NCBI GenBank assembly: GCA_964447105.1
Contig: CAYURH010000005.1
Span: forward strand, 1-58,110
Reading direction: 5' to 3'
Source of the DNA: CAYURH01 sp964447105
GTDB taxonomy: Bacteria; Patescibacteriota; Saccharimonadia; Saccharimonadales; EFPC-124
Length of the DNA stretch: 58,110 bases
Both the position numbers and the translations under genes were made by a program. How positions within the stretch are numbered: the first letter of the stretch is position 1; the number at the start of each line of letters is the position of its first letter. This document shows, piece by piece, positions 24,694-33,620 of the stretch. The notes beneath the pieces were generated by a model, which saw only the letters and a list, made by a program, of their open reading frames with translations, was not told the DNA's origin and made no database searches.

Positions 24694-25836
24694 ATGGGCA
24701 AAGTCTTATCATTTAAGAAGTACCGTGCACTCTGCGATGCAGCGTCAGAAGGGTCATATCGTAAGCTCGGGATTATTGATTTGCCCAGTTATAAGGCGGC
24801 CATACAGGACAGCCGTACGATTTTTGCTGCGGTCTTGGATGAAGAGATGGTGCCAGTGCTGGCCGCAGTGAGCCATGTCGGAGGATATGACGGTAAGCGG
24901 GCAGCGCTTCTTGCTGGCTCTGACAATATGCTCCTTTTGTGCGTGCCTTTGGCTCTGGCTGTAAGGGTGCTTACGGCAGACATCGTGGGTCGGGCCAAAG
25001 GAGCATGCGTTCTGATTGAAACCCCCATTGAGCTAACCGAAGCGGCACAAAAGGCGCTGCCCGCGCTATTTACGATCGACCCATATCGACCGTGGCAGGT
25101 GCACCAGTTTGAAGATCCAAGGTGTCCACAGGACAGGCAAAATGCGAATATTTCTATGTATGAAGCGACATTTGCGGCGCTCGATAGCCACAATAAACTT
25201 ATTCCTGACAGCGGCGACAGTCTCATCAAAACCGCAAGACAGATGCAACTTGAAGAAGGCGTGCGCATGATAAGCGCTCGTGACTTGCACGAAGATCCAC
25301 ATTTGCTTGCTGAGCTGTGGGACTTGTGCGCACATAAGTTTGATATGCTTGGCCAGTTCCATCCGGTGTCCATGGAAGAAACACAGAGCTTTTTCGAAAA
25401 AATGCTGGGTGGTCAACATACGTATTCGTTGGTGCGATTTGCCCCCGACGAAAAGGGAACGCCCAAACCGGTCGCCCATGGTTTTTTCATGAGCGATTTA
25501 TCCGGTGCAGTGTGGGTCAACGATGTCTATATTGATCGAACTGAGGCTGCAGCCGCAAAAAAACACGAAAAGATAATATTCTTTCACGGCATCGTAAGTC
25601 GTAGTACTCCCGAAGTTACCATGCACTATTCGGCGAGCATTATGCGCTCCATGGCGCATGTCGCTAAGCAGGCTGGTGGAAGGTATCGCCTGCTATTTGA
25701 ATCGACTAACTTATCGAGTACTTATGTTCCACGATTGGTACAGCAATACACAACAAACGACCCCGACGGCGCAACACTTACGCAGCCAATTCGAAGAGTC
25801 ACAGGGGTTGACTACTGGTACATCAAGACTGATTAG
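24694..25836 (+). CDS. Unknown protein with possible GNAT-like C-terminal half
   Basis: A 380-residue soluble protein. The N-terminal half starts SFKKYRALCDAASEGSYRKLGI and contains a Leu/Val-rich core. The C-terminal half has KPVAHGFFMSDLSGAVWVNDVYID, the strand-turn-strand look of an acyltransferase (GNAT) fold, but without a clear acetyl-CoA loop. AAGGAG sits well before the ATG. It converges with the DUF2156-like gene, overlapping by 14 nt. The function is unknown. Confidence 0.75.
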   Translation: MGKVLSFKKYRALCDAASEGSYRKLGIIDLPSYKAAIQDSRTIFAAVLDEEMVPVLAAVSHVGGYDGKRAALLAGSDNMLLLCVPLALAVRVLTADIVGRAKGACVLIETPIELTEAAQKALPALFTIDPYRPWQVHQFEDPRCPQDRQNANISMYEATFAALDSHNKLIPDSGDSLIKTARQMQLEEGVRMISARDLHEDPHLLAELWDLCAHKFDMLGQFHPVSMEETQSFFEKMLGGQHTYSLVRFAPDEKGTPKPVAHGFFMSDLSGAVWVNDVYIDRTEAAAAKKHEKIIFFHGIVSRSTPEVTMHYSASIMRSMAHVAKQAGGRYRLLFESTNLSSTYVPRLVQQYTTNDPDGATLTQPIRRVTGVDYWYIKTD

Positions 25837-26761
25837 TCTTGCGTATGATATATCGGTATACATGACCACTGGGGCGCATCTGTTGTTTGTGAAAGCGTAA
25901 CCCCTCAATACCCAAATCTTGCTCGAAATTCAGTCGCCATATGCTTTCATCGGCCAGATGTCGCAATACTGCATAGAACGTGTAATCAAATATGAATTTA
26001 TAATTGCGATCGGCTTTTAGGTGGTTGAGGATTGCCCAACCGTGCTGCGGAGGAAGGTGGAAAAAGCTAAAACTTACCAAGTTGTTGTCGATAAAAACAC
26101 CCAAACATTGCGTACGTGCATCGGTGAGGGTGAAATAACGGTCAATGGCCTTAAACTCGGTTTGGTTGGGGTCGTTGCGGTCAAATTCTTTGTGGATTGA
26201 CCATTTTTGGAGTGAAGCCAAGATGAGACCTTTTGTCGCAGCCTCGGTAAGATCAAGAAACTGCACGCTTATGCGATTTGTGTATGTGCGTTCGACCGCG
26301 CTCAATTCGTTACGCAACCGAGCGTAGCCGCTCCCCTGCATATTCAGAAAATCACGTATGTCGTAGACGTAGTCCATCGAAGCGGGGTCGATATTTGCCG
26401 TAAGATCCGACGGCAAAATATCGGCGAAGTTTTTGGCCACGGCAGAATCGGGCAGTATAGTGAGCGGTGACGCCACATCGGTACTCTCCATAAATGCCAA
26501 CACAACTCGTGCCGTCGACACGCAGTCGTCGACTCCTAAAATTGTGTAGCTTTCGCGATTGTCGTCAAATATATTCGAAAAGCGCAAAATAATATTGTGG
26601 CCGTGTTGGCTAATACAAAGGTCGTCATTAAAATCAAGCCACGTCAATAGGTTATTAAAACTGAAGTCAGAATATGGATCGCATCGCTCATAGAACGGTT
26701 CGTATAGATAACGGTCGCTTTGACCTACTCTGCGAAAATCGGGAAATGTAGGAAAATGCAT
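25823..26761 (-). CDS. DUF2156/LPG-synthase C-terminal-like acyltransferase
   Basis: 312 residues from the preferred ATG 26761. The frame is open to a GTG at 26800, but a TATAAT on this strand lies at about 26784, so upstream starts would precede transcription. The C-terminal NFEQDLGIEGLRFHKQQMRP is the hallmark of DUF2156, the GNAT-type domain of phosphatidylglycerol lysyltransferase (MprF). The membrane flippase part of MprF is absent. It may transfer an aminoacyl group or be a relative of unknown substrate. Confidence 0.78.
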   Translation of the reverse strand: MHFPTFPDFRRVGQSDRYLYEPFYERCDPYSDFSFNNLLTWLDFNDDLCISQHGHNIILRFSNIFDDNRESYTILGVDDCVSTARVVLAFMESTDVASPLTILPDSAVAKNFADILPSDLTANIDPASMDYVYDIRDFLNMQGSGYARLRNELSAVERTYTNRISVQFLDLTEAATKGLILASLQKWSIHKEFDRNDPNQTEFKAIDRYFTLTDARTQCLGVFIDNNLVSFSFFHLPPQHGWAILNHLKADRNYKFIFDYTFYAVLRHLADESIWRLNFEQDLGIEGLRFHKQQMRPSGHVYRYIIRKTNQS

Positions 26762-26813
26762 AGCTTTTGATACAACATCATTATAATAAAACATAAGCAC
26801 ATATGGAGATGTT

Positions 26814-28988
26814 GTGTCACTACTAATATTATATACTATTTTTTATCTAATCGCAAGCATTGGCATTTTTATAATCGCTGCCTTGGTGTTTTTACGGGGG
26901 CGTACAAGAACGTATAGACTTTTTGCTTGGTTTTCGGTGCTACTTGGTGGATGGTTGCTATTGCAGTTTCTGGCGCAGTTATTTGGGGCGATGAGCGCGA
27001 GTATCTCGCAAATGCTCCTAGAACTGGCGATTGCCTCGTCTGCATTTTTTACGGTGTTGTTTTATTCTTTCACCCAGGCGTATAGAGACCACACGGTGCA
27101 CGTGGTGTGGCATATAGTTGCGCCGACGCTTTTTGGGGTGCTGGTGTTGGTTATGCCCGATCTGGTAATGACTAATGTAACCATTAACGAACAGGGGATT
27201 GGACTTACGCCCACCCCGGTATACTACGGGCAGTTAGTGTTCATCGCGGCCTACGCGCTTTTGGCCATAAGAAATCTATTTACTGGCGCGCGTTCAAGCA
27301 ATAAAGACACGCGATATCGTAGTCGATTGCTGCTTTTTGCGGTCTTCCAGGCGTTGGTCATTATACTTTTTGCCACAGTGCTCCTGGCCGACCAGCCTGC
27401 AAGCCAGCTCGCTCTGCCCGTAGCCTGCCTCGCGATGATGGTGCTGTTCGCCTATGCAATTATTAAGCATCGATTATTTGACATACGGTTGATAGTTGTG
27501 CGCGCACTAGGGTATGTATTTTCGGTTGCCACGCTGGCAGCGGTATATTCGATCGTAGCATTTGGCATTGTTGTGCGGATATTCTCGTTCAGTGATATTG
27601 CCTTAGTTGAACAGGCGGTGTTTGTGGGCTTGGCCTTGGTCTTGGCGCTGACATTCGCGCCGCTCAAGGGGTTTTTCGACAAGCTAACGCGCTTGATATT
27701 TTATCGCGAGGCGTACGTCCCCCAAGAAATTATCGACAAACTTAGCACACTCATAGTGCATACGGTCGATCTGCAAAGATTAGCTCGCACTGCGTCACAC
27801 ATTCTAAAAGATGCAATTCGTGCAGAATATGTGGGCATTATTTTGGCGGCCGATGGTGAGCGCAAACGAGAAATCGTTGCCGGCAAAAGATCCGGGGGTA
27901 TGGTCGAGCTGGGCGAAGTGATGCTCAAGCAACAAGCCTCGTCGCTTCTGCAAGATGAACTTGACCCCAAGACAGATCTCCACGGCGTCATGCAGTCGGC
28001 CGATTGCGCTGCGGCGGTGCGGTTGCAGACACACAATCAGTTCATTGGTTATATTGTACTGGGGTTTAAAAGCAACGGTACACCATACACACTGCAAGAT
28101 ATTGACCTCATTAGGATTGTCGCCGAAGAATTGGCAATTGCCGTCCAAAACGCCCTCCGCTTCGAAGAAATCTCGCGTTTCAACCAAACCTTGCGCCAGG
28201 AAATCACCGATGCCACGGCTCAGTTGCGCGATAGTAACCGAAAGCTCAAGAAGCTCGATGAAGCCAAAGATGAATTCATTAGCATGGCGTCACATCAGTT
28301 ACGTACGCCGCTTACGAGTGTAAAGGGCTACATATCTATGGCGCTTGAGGGCGACGCCGGACCAGTGTCTCCAGCGCAGCGTAAGTTGCTAGAAGAGGCA
28401 TTTATGAGTTCGCAGCGTATGGTGTACTTGATTGGCGACTTCCTAAACGTGTCGCGCCTGCAGACTGGTAAATTTGTACTGGAACCCAAACCGGTGAACC
28501 TGGCGGCGCTTACCAAAGACGAGATTAATCAACTTCTTACCACTGCTCAACGGCGCAATATTACGTTGGAATATCATCAGCCGACACATTTTCCGGTGCT
28601 GCAGCTCGATGACAATAAAATGCGCCAGGTGATTATGAACTTCATAGACAATGCAATATTTTATTCCAAACCCGACAGTAAGGTGTTGATAGCGCTGGTA
28701 GCCACCAACAAAGATGTGCGCCTTACGGTGCACGACACCGGTATTGGCGTGCCAGAACGCGAGCGGCATCACCTGTTTACTAAATTTTACCGCGCCGAAA
28801 ACGCGCGCCGGGCTCGGCCTGACGGCACCGGTATTGGGCTGTTTATGGCCAAAAAAGTTATTACTGCCCATGGCGGTAGTATAATTTTTGAATCGCGCGA
28901 AAACAGGGGCAGTACATTTGGCTTTAGTTTGCCGCTGAGTTTAGAAAAGCAGGTCGACCAGCTCGAACAAGACAAAAACCACAATTAG
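26814..28988 (+). CDS. Membrane sensor histidine kinase with GAF domain
   Basis: 724 residues: an N-terminal block of about eight transmembrane helices (1-285), a GAF-like domain (about 300-455), a coiled coil, a HisKA domain with His494 in SMASHQLRTPLTS, and HATPase_c (N box NFIDNAIFYS, G1 DTGIGVP, G2 GTGIGLF). The start is GTG 26814 with GGAG 5 nt upstream. No response regulator is adjacent; the receiver at 23486 is the nearest. It is divergent from the DUF2156-like gene. The 3' end overlaps the small gene on the other strand by 48 nt. Confidence 0.93.
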   Translation: MSLLILYTIFYLIASIGIFIIAALVFLRGRTRTYRLFAWFSVLLGGWLLLQFLAQLFGAMSASISQMLLELAIASSAFFTVLFYSFTQAYRDHTVHVVWHIVAPTLFGVLVLVMPDLVMTNVTINEQGIGLTPTPVYYGQLVFIAAYALLAIRNLFTGARSSNKDTRYRSRLLLFAVFQALVIILFATVLLADQPASQLALPVACLAMMVLFAYAIIKHRLFDIRLIVVRALGYVFSVATLAAVYSIVAFGIVVRIFSFSDIALVEQAVFVGLALVLALTFAPLKGFFDKLTRLIFYREAYVPQEIIDKLSTLIVHTVDLQRLARTASHILKDAIRAEYVGIILAADGERKREIVAGKRSGGMVELGEVMLKQQASSLLQDELDPKTDLHGVMQSADCAAAVRLQTHNQFIGYIVLGFKSNGTPYTLQDIDLIRIVAEELAIAVQNALRFEEISRFNQTLRQEITDATAQLRDSNRKLKKLDEAKDEFISMASHQLRTPLTSVKGYISMALEGDAGPVSPAQRKLLEEAFMSSQRMVYLIGDFLNVSRLQTGKFVLEPKPVNLAALTKDEINQLLTTAQRRNITLEYHQPTHFPVLQLDDNKMRQVIMNFIDNAIFYSKPDSKVLIALVATNKDVRLTVHDTGIGVPERERHHLFTKFYRAENARRARPDGTGIGLFMAKKVITAHGGSIIFESRENRGSTFGFSLPLSLEKQVDQLEQDKNHN

Positions 28989-29156
28989 GGCGATGCCGGC
29001 GATTATGGCGACCATACGCACCTGCTTGCGGTGATCCTGCCACCATTCCCCGAGAGGTGAGCGCACAACAGCTCGGTAGCGGTGCACCACCGGCTGCGAG
29101 TTGATAGTGTCGGCGTTCGTGTATTGCTTGGTTCGTTTCTTGTGTTTGCGACTCAT
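28941..29156 (-). CDS. Small single-span membrane protein
   Basis: 71 residues: a very basic N-terminus (SRKHKKRTKQY), a WWQDHRKQVR stretch, then one C-terminal helix (MVAIIAGIALIVVFVLFELV). I do not recognise the family. TATAAT ends exactly 6 nt before the ATG on this strand, which supports it as a real, leaderless gene even though its end overlaps the kinase gene. Confidence 0.65.
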   Translation of the reverse strand: MSRKHKKRTKQYTNADTINSQPVVHRYRAVVRSPLGEWWQDHRKQVRMVAIIAGIALIVVFVLFELVDLLF

Positions 29157-29183
29157 ATAATAATTATACTAAAAGATGTATTG

Positions 29184-29226
29184 GTTGGCCGAGAGCGAAC
29201 TGGGTTAAGTCCAGCTCTCGGCCAAC
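29184..29226. repeat. 13-bp perfect hairpin downstream of the 29250 gene
   Basis: GTTGGCCGAGAGC (29184-29196) is perfectly complementary to 29214-29226, with 17 nt between. No U-tract follows on the minus strand. It resembles the U-less trailer hairpins of the cassettes at 32515 and 33178 in plan, not in sequence. Confidence 0.85.
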
Positions 29227-29249
29227 TGCACTACGGTCACCCTTGCGTC

Positions 29250-30032
29250 TTACCGTTGTGCTGCGGCGCACGCCGCTACCGATAGCGGGCAGTATTGAAT
29301 TCTGCGCCTCCCAGGTGTCCATATGTAATGGAGCTTTCGCTTTCCGCGTAACTCACCGACCGCGTGGGTGCTGACAGCTAGATCTTGTTTGATTTTGCTC
29401 AGACCAACCAGGGGTAGGTGGGTGGATTGTCGATCCCGTATCCAGTCTTCGGGTTCGATCCACTCGGGTAGAAGTTTGCGCAGGAGTTCGATGACGCTAG
29501 CGCGGGTGTACGTTGACGATCTTCTGCGTGGGACCTTCGGCGCAGAGGTCAGTACGCCTTGTAGGCAGAGTCCTCGTAGTTCGGGGACGGATACACCGAG
29601 GATGTGCGACGCAACGTGCGCCTCTATACCATCGCTCAACTTCACTCGGCAAAGCGCTAAGCTTTGCTGGCTGTAACGCCAGGTTGTGTTTAGGAATACG
29701 GCCGCAATCATGCCTGACGACACGTATTGTCTTAGGGTTCCGTATGGCGAAGTGCGAAGCTGAAGCTCGGCGATCGCCTGCGAGGGATTGAGAAGTGTTA
29801 ACGACCCCGACCATAAGTCATAGGCCGTGGGGGGCTGCGAAAAATTAAATGTGCGTGCACTGAGGGTGGCATCGATCGAGACGCCGCTATATTGGAGTAC
29901 ACCTCCAGCCCTACCGAGCGGTATTAGGAATCTGCTTTCCCCCCATCGATACAGAGTGGCTTCGTCTATGTTGAGCAGCCGGCAAACCGTTGCAAATGTA
30001 TACACCCGTGCGCTATTGGGGACTCTGGTCAT
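29250..30032 (-). CDS. Putative DNA-binding protein with MerR-like helix-turn-helix
   Basis: 260 residues. The N-terminus TFATVCRLLNIDEATLYRWGE reads as a helix-turn-helix of the MerR/excisionase kind. A second similar stretch (VASHILGVSVPELRGLC, about residue 145) and a third near the C-terminus (LVGLSKIKQDLAVSTHAVGELRGKRKL) suggest repeated HTH units. I do not recognise the family. A TATATTATATACT promoter and an AGGAGAGG ribosome site precede the ATG. It may belong with the orphan cassettes. Confidence 0.65.
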   Translation of the reverse strand: MTRVPNSARVYTFATVCRLLNIDEATLYRWGESRFLIPLGRAGGVLQYSGVSIDATLSARTFNFSQPPTAYDLWSGSLTLLNPSQAIAELQLRTSPYGTLRQYVSSGMIAAVFLNTTWRYSQQSLALCRVKLSDGIEAHVASHILGVSVPELRGLCLQGVLTSAPKVPRRRSSTYTRASVIELLRKLLPEWIEPEDWIRDRQSTHLPLVGLSKIKQDLAVSTHAVGELRGKRKLHYIWTPGRRRIQYCPLSVAACAAAQR

Positions 30033-30079
30033 GACCTCTCCTAGGTACTCGATCAGTAGCTACAGTATATAATATAAAC

Positions 30080-30108
30080 AAAACCGCCCGTTACAGATGG
30101 GCGGTTTT
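30080..30108 (-). terminator. Intrinsic terminator of the PKD surface-protein gene
   Basis: AAAACCGCCC/GGGCGGTTTT around a 9-nt loop, with TTTTGTTT following on the minus strand. The promoter of the 29250 gene starts immediately after it. Confidence 0.9.
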
Positions 30109-30139
30109 GCGAGCGGTCAGTTTACTCTAATGGGATAGT

Positions 30140-31498
30140 TTAGCGACGATTGAGCGCTTTGGCAATCCAGTTGCGGCGGCTAGCGCGGTAGTACATACCC
30201 AGGCCAGCAACGCTGCTCAAACCCAGGGTGCTGCCCACGATTTCGGCCGGGCCGGTGTCGGGGATTTTGTTGCACTCGGGAGCTTTGGGGTTTACCACGC
30301 ATGGAGGCTGACATTCAGGTTTGGTCGGTGTGTCGGCGCAGGTTTGTGGGGTGATGGTGATGCTCACTGTACATTGCAGGGTAACAGGCGTTGTGCCTTT
30401 GTCGTAGGTGAATGTACCGGTGATTTTGTAGGTACCGTCTTTGGCGTATTCGTGATCTGCCGTGGCTTCATCTTTGCCGTTGACTGATTTGGCGTTGACG
30501 GTAGCGGTTTGGTTGTCACCAAAGTTGAAAGTGGCGGTCTTGACGGCAGCTTGGTTGCTGCTACCGCGTAGCGTAAATGTGTATTTGTTGCGGGTGCCAT
30601 TGATGAGCACTCTAGTCAGGCTGTCGCATGTGAAGACTGGTTTTTGCTCTTCCTGGACGGTGATGTCGGTTTGGCAGTGTGTCTGCACAGTTTCGGTTTG
30701 GTCGTGACCATTCACGTTGTAGGTCACAGTGACGGTGACGTGGTAGTTGCCTGGTTTGGCGTAGTGATGGGGTACATGTGCGGTAGCACTTGAGCTATTG
30801 GCGTTGGTGTTGTCGCCAAAGTCGTAGTGTACGTTTTTGATGCTGGCGCCGCCTTTGGCTGTAGCGTCGGTCCAGAATTCGTAGTCGGTGTTGCTTTTCT
30901 TGCTTTTTTGCAACATATCACATTGGAAGGTGGGTTTGTTGCCGCTGATGGGGTTGCCGCAAGAAGTCAATACGGCGAATTGCATGTATTTGTTCTGCGT
31001 GTCCATGAGCACCAAGGCGCGGATGGAGTTGGAAGCAAACGAATATTTAGTGAAGCTCCAGTAGTAGACGTGACCACCCAATGTAATTGCTTGGCGCTGG
31101 TCGTTGAACTTTTCGCGACCTAGGCTCCAGGCGTTGGTAGCTACCACGCGGCCGTCGTCGAGCACAATGCGACCGTCTTTGTAGGCAGTAGCCCACACGG
31201 CGCTGCTCATGAAGCGGCTCATGTCACTGGCTTTGAAGTTAAAGTTGCCGTCGGCATACAACGAATGCAGGTCGCCCTGTTTGTTGGCGTCGTAGGCAGC
31301 TTTGAACTCGTTTTTATTCTGGAAACCACAACTAATGATTGAGTTGTGGAAGGTTGCTGTGTCACAGTCTTGAGGCAACTGTGCATGTGCAGCTGTAGCG
31401 GTGGCTAGGTTAAAGCCGAGCAGGCCCAAAGTCAAAACACCGCAGAGCGCGGCGACAATTTTGGGGCTAAAAATATAGCGTAATGTGTTCACCTTCAC
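30140..31498 (-). CDS. Secreted PKD-repeat surface protein with sortase-like tail
   Basis: 452 residues. There is a signal peptide (hydrophobic core to about residue 38, ATAAHA cleavage region), an N-terminal domain with cysteines, then two PKD-like domains (YDFGDNTNANSSS and FNFGDNQTATVNA cores). A Pro/Cys-rich spacer leads to IPDTGPAEIVG, a hydrophobic stretch and an Arg/Lys end (RASRRNWIAKALNRR). This is the plan of a cell-wall sorting signal with IPDTG in the LPxTG position. No sortase gene lies in the window. The start is GTG with GGGAGA upstream. Confidence 0.85.
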   Translation of the reverse strand: MKVNTLRYIFSPKIVAALCGVLTLGLLGFNLATATAAHAQLPQDCDTATFHNSIISCGFQNKNEFKAAYDANKQGDLHSLYADGNFNFKASDMSRFMSSAVWATAYKDGRIVLDDGRVVATNAWSLGREKFNDQRQAITLGGHVYYWSFTKYSFASNSIRALVLMDTQNKYMQFAVLTSCGNPISGNKPTFQCDMLQKSKKSNTDYEFWTDATAKGGASIKNVHYDFGDNTNANSSSATAHVPHHYAKPGNYHVTVTVTYNVNGHDQTETVQTHCQTDITVQEEQKPVFTCDSLTRVLINGTRNKYTFTLRGSSNQAAVKTATFNFGDNQTATVNAKSVNGKDEATADHEYAKDGTYKITGTFTYDKGTTPVTLQCTVSITITPQTCADTPTKPECQPPCVVNPKAPECNKIPDTGPAEIVGSTLGLSSVAGLGMYYRASRRNWIAKALNRR

Positions 31499-31590
31499 AA
31501 ATCTCCCTAAACAAGTGTTAACTGGTTTTTATATTATCATAAATATTATATAAAGTCAACTATGCTTATGCTGCACGTATTCGTTTTTCC

Positions 31591-31606
31591 ACAGAAATAC
31601 CTCTGT
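31591..31606 (+). promoter_or_regulatory. Possible operator upstream of umuD
   Basis: ACAGA-N6-TCTGT, a 5-bp palindrome overlapping the expected -35 region of a CATACT -10 box (31613-31618) that ends 9 nt before the preferred ATG. An SOS-type repressor site is possible, but it is not a known LexA consensus. Confidence 0.35.
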
Positions 31607-31627
31607 TTATGGCATACTGTAAGTAGC

Positions 31628-32035
31628 ATGAAAAAGAACTTGACAGCCCCGGCTCAGCTTATGACCACTCCTGTAAAAGCTGGGTTTCCCAATCCGGCCG
31701 AAGATGCTCGTGGTATTGCGCTCGACCTGAATGAATTGATTATTCGTCACCCAGTGAGCACCTATTATTTGCGAGTAGAAGGCGATTCTATGACCGGTGC
31801 AGGCATTGTGCACGGCGATATTGTGGTAGTAGATAAATCACTCGACCCCAAAAGTGGCGATATTGTGGTGGCGGCTGTGGATGGTGATTTTACGCTCAAG
31901 CACCTCAAACGTGACGGCGCCAAAGCCTGGCTGGTGGCCGCTCATCCTGATTATCCCCCGATTGCCCTTCATGAGGCCGCCGACGCGTCTCTTTGGGGCG
32001 TGGTGACATACGTGATCCACCCTACTCGGGTATAA
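31628..32035 (+). CDS. umuD: UmuD-like S24 peptidase
   Basis: 135 residues. The self-cleavage site is Ala18-Gly19 in KAGFPNPAED, with the catalytic pair Ser54 (GDSM) and Lys91 (FTLKHL) spaced 37 apart as in E. coli UmuD. It has no DNA-binding domain, so it is UmuD and not LexA. ATG 31628 is preferred because upstream codons are unlike the family. The partner polymerase gene lies 2.4 kb away. The stop codon is embedded in the -10 box of the next gene. Confidence 0.92.
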   Translation: MKKNLTAPAQLMTTPVKAGFPNPAEDARGIALDLNELIIRHPVSTYYLRVEGDSMTGAGIVHGDIVVVDKSLDPKSGDIVVAAVDGDFTLKHLKRDGAKAWLVAAHPDYPPIALHEAADASLWGVVTYVIHPTRV

Positions 32036-32042
32036 TGGTGAT

Positions 32043-32495
32043 ATGAATCAAAACGTCGAACAAAGAATTCGTGAAGTTATACAAACCGTGCGCGTCATGC
32101 AGCTGGCTACTGCGCAGGATAATCGCCCCTGGTGCTGCAACTTGCTGTTTGCTACTGACGAAAATTTGCATCTGTACTGGGTAAGTATGGCCGACTCCCG
32201 CCATAGCCAAGAGCTCACCACCAATCCACACGTAGCCGCAGCTATCAAGATACAGGAACCGCCCAAATTGCGCGTAGGATTACAGATAGAAGGCGACGCT
32301 GCCGTGGTGACAGACGCAACTGAAGTGCAGCGTATAGTGCGCTTGTACGCCGATCGTTTTGAGTTGGGTGATGAGTGGTACAACGATTTTGTAGCCGGCA
32401 AAAATCCGCACAACATCTACTGCCTGACACCGAGCCGCATTGCGCTATTCGATAAAGAAGCGTTTCCGGAATCTCGCCAAGACTGGCAGCCATAA
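32043..32495 (+). CDS. Pyridoxamine-5'-phosphate-oxidase-like flavin-binding protein
   Basis: A 150-residue split beta-barrel protein: VRVMQLATAQDNRPWCCNLLFATDENLHLYWVS, HSQELTTNPHVAAAI and QIEGDAAVV are typical of PNPOx-like FMN or F420 binders. The substrate is unknown. TATAAT (32031-32036) ends 6 nt before the ATG, so this gene has its own leaderless promoter inside the end of umuD. Confidence 0.88.
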   Translation: MNQNVEQRIREVIQTVRVMQLATAQDNRPWCCNLLFATDENLHLYWVSMADSRHSQELTTNPHVAAAIKIQEPPKLRVGLQIEGDAAVVTDATEVQRIVRLYADRFELGDEWYNDFVAGKNPHNIYCLTPSRIALFDKEAFPESRQDWQP

Positions 32496-32514
32496 ATAAT
32501 ATTGATAAGTACGA

Positions 32515-32570
32515 AATGCGACAAGCAGACCTGAGACGCACCGCTGCGCTCAAGTCTGCTTGATCGCATT
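32515..32570. repeat. Trailer hairpin of cassette A
   Basis: The arm at 32515-32530 (containing TGCGACAAGCAGAC) pairs with 32554-32570 with one bulged A, giving 16 bp. The interior can form an inner stem. No U-tract follows on either strand. The CGACAAGCAGAC sequence also occurs in the leader of the same gene (32984-32999 region). Confidence 0.88.
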
Positions 32571-32584
32571 TGTCGGTGTACTGG

Positions 32585-32974
32585 CTATAGTTCGGTTAGC
32601 GGAATGGCGATCATGCCATCGCTGTAGGGGTATGAGCCCTTGAAGTGTTTCGCCAGCAGTTCGGCGGCCTCGCGGGAACCGTGTGTCGCTTCGGGCTGGT
32701 CGATGGGGTGGGTTCGGCATGCTGCCCACAGGAGTGGGTCGCCCTCCCCGCTCTGAACATAGATCCGGTCGACCACCAGAGTTTGAGGTGCGCCCTCTCG
32801 CTGGTAGTTAACCTGCAGGCTCAGGCGCATGTCCTGAGCTTCAGCTCTATCTGGCTCCTTGACTCGATGTAACTTGGCGGCGAGCTGGAATAGTTTCAGG
32901 ATGCCGCTTGTGCGTATGACTGCCGGTAGGTCATCGAGCCCCGGGGGTGTGTCCGGCCGAGCACTGGGGTCCAT
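32585..32974 (-). CDS. Orphan cassette A: hypothetical 129-residue protein
   Basis: A soluble protein with G+C-rich codons unlike its neighbours. The sequence suggests an N-terminal helix (IRTSGILKLFQLAAKLHRV) and a beta-rich remainder (MRLSLQVNYQREG, TLVVDRIYVQ, MIAIPLTEL). I do not recognise the family. It is the same length as cassette B (33231-33620), and their C-termini align weakly (KHFKGSYPY..IAIPL against ARYAGYPVE..FVVPL), so the two may be distant paralogues. It has its own promoter, structured leader and trailer hairpin. Confidence 0.78.
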   Translation of the reverse strand: MDPSARPDTPPGLDDLPAVIRTSGILKLFQLAAKLHRVKEPDRAEAQDMRLSLQVNYQREGAPQTLVVDRIYVQSGEGDPLLWAACRTHPIDQPEATHGSREAAELLAKHFKGSYPYSDGMIAIPLTEL

Positions 32975-33066
32975 GGTGCCTCGCTGTGTCTGCTTGTCGT
33001 GGTGCTACAACCACGACAGGTGGATGTGCTAACTATATTATATAATATTTAACATTGTTACGTCAA
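32975..33066 (-). promoter_or_regulatory. Promoter and structured leader of cassette A
   Basis: On the minus strand: TTGACG (33066-33061), an 18-nt spacer, TATAAT (33042-33037), then a leader of about 55 nt with a perfect 8-bp hairpin TGTCGTGG/CCACGACA (33018-33011 with 33002-32995). The box CGACAAGCAGACACAG (32999-32984) follows, then GCGAGG and the ATG. Confidence 0.82.
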
Positions 33067-33177
33067 TCTTTATAGAGCACCGTCAAGCGGCTACATCCAC
33101 GGCAATGCATGGATTGATTTTGTATTCGATAATATATTTAAATTTACAATTGACATTTTGTGAATAATTTCTTGGAA

Positions 33178-33227
33178 TGCGACAAGCAGACTGGGCGCCG
33201 ACGATGCGCGCAAGCCTGCTTGTCGCA
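33178..33227. repeat. Trailer hairpin of cassette B
   Basis: TGCGACAAGCAG (33178-33189) pairs perfectly with CTGCTTGTCGCA (33216-33227). The G+C-rich interior can form an inner stem. It begins 3 nt from the stop of cassette B. There is no U-tract. The arms carry the same CGACAAGCAG word as the leaders of cassettes A and B. Confidence 0.9.
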
Positions 33228-33230
33228 CCT

Positions 33231-33620
33231 CTAAGCCTTGGGGAGGGGCACGACGAAGTGCCACGTGCTCGGGAGCTTCGGGTCTTCCACCGGGTACCCG
33301 GCGTATCTCGCCCCGAGCCGTTGGACGATGCTCCTTGCGGCTTCGGAAACCGGTGAGTCGGTTTCCGGATCGGTCACGACGACCTGTACCCGTAGGTACT
33401 CGGCCGCCATGCTTTCGTCGTTGAAGACGCTGGCCTTTACTTCCGCTATGAGCGGCGTTCCGTCGTGCTCGCACGCGAACACCACAGTGCCAGCGAAGTT
33501 CGTGGCTCGCGCCGCATCGCCGACGACGTCGGATCTGACGTATACGCTGATGGTCATGTCGACCGCTGCGCCGGCCAGTAAGAACACGCCGTCGTGGCCA
33601 GCCTTCGGGAAGGTTTCCAT
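33231..33620 (-). CDS. Orphan cassette B: hypothetical 129-residue protein
   Basis: The start is ATG 33620, after a GGGAG site; the longer frame to 33683 runs through the promoter and leader and is rejected. The protein is soluble and beta-rich (VDMTISVYVRSDVV, AGTVVFACEHDG, LRVQVVVTDPETDSPVS) with one helix (SEAARSIVQRLGARY). I do not recognise the family. Codon use is G+C-rich, as in cassette A. Promoter, leader plan and trailer match cassette A closely. Confidence 0.8.
   Translation of the reverse strand: METFPKAGHDGVFLLAGAAVDMTISVYVRSDVVGDAARATNFAGTVVFACEHDGTPLIAEVKASVFNDESMAAEYLRVQVVVTDPETDSPVSEAARSIVQRLGARYAGYPVEDPKLPSTWHFVVPLPKA

Noticed and set aside
32515..33227. The U-less trailer hairpins as integron attC sites
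   Set aside because: They are long imperfect palindromes next to single-gene units, but the GTTRRRY/RYYYAAC core sites are absent, the genes have their own promoters, and no integrase is present.
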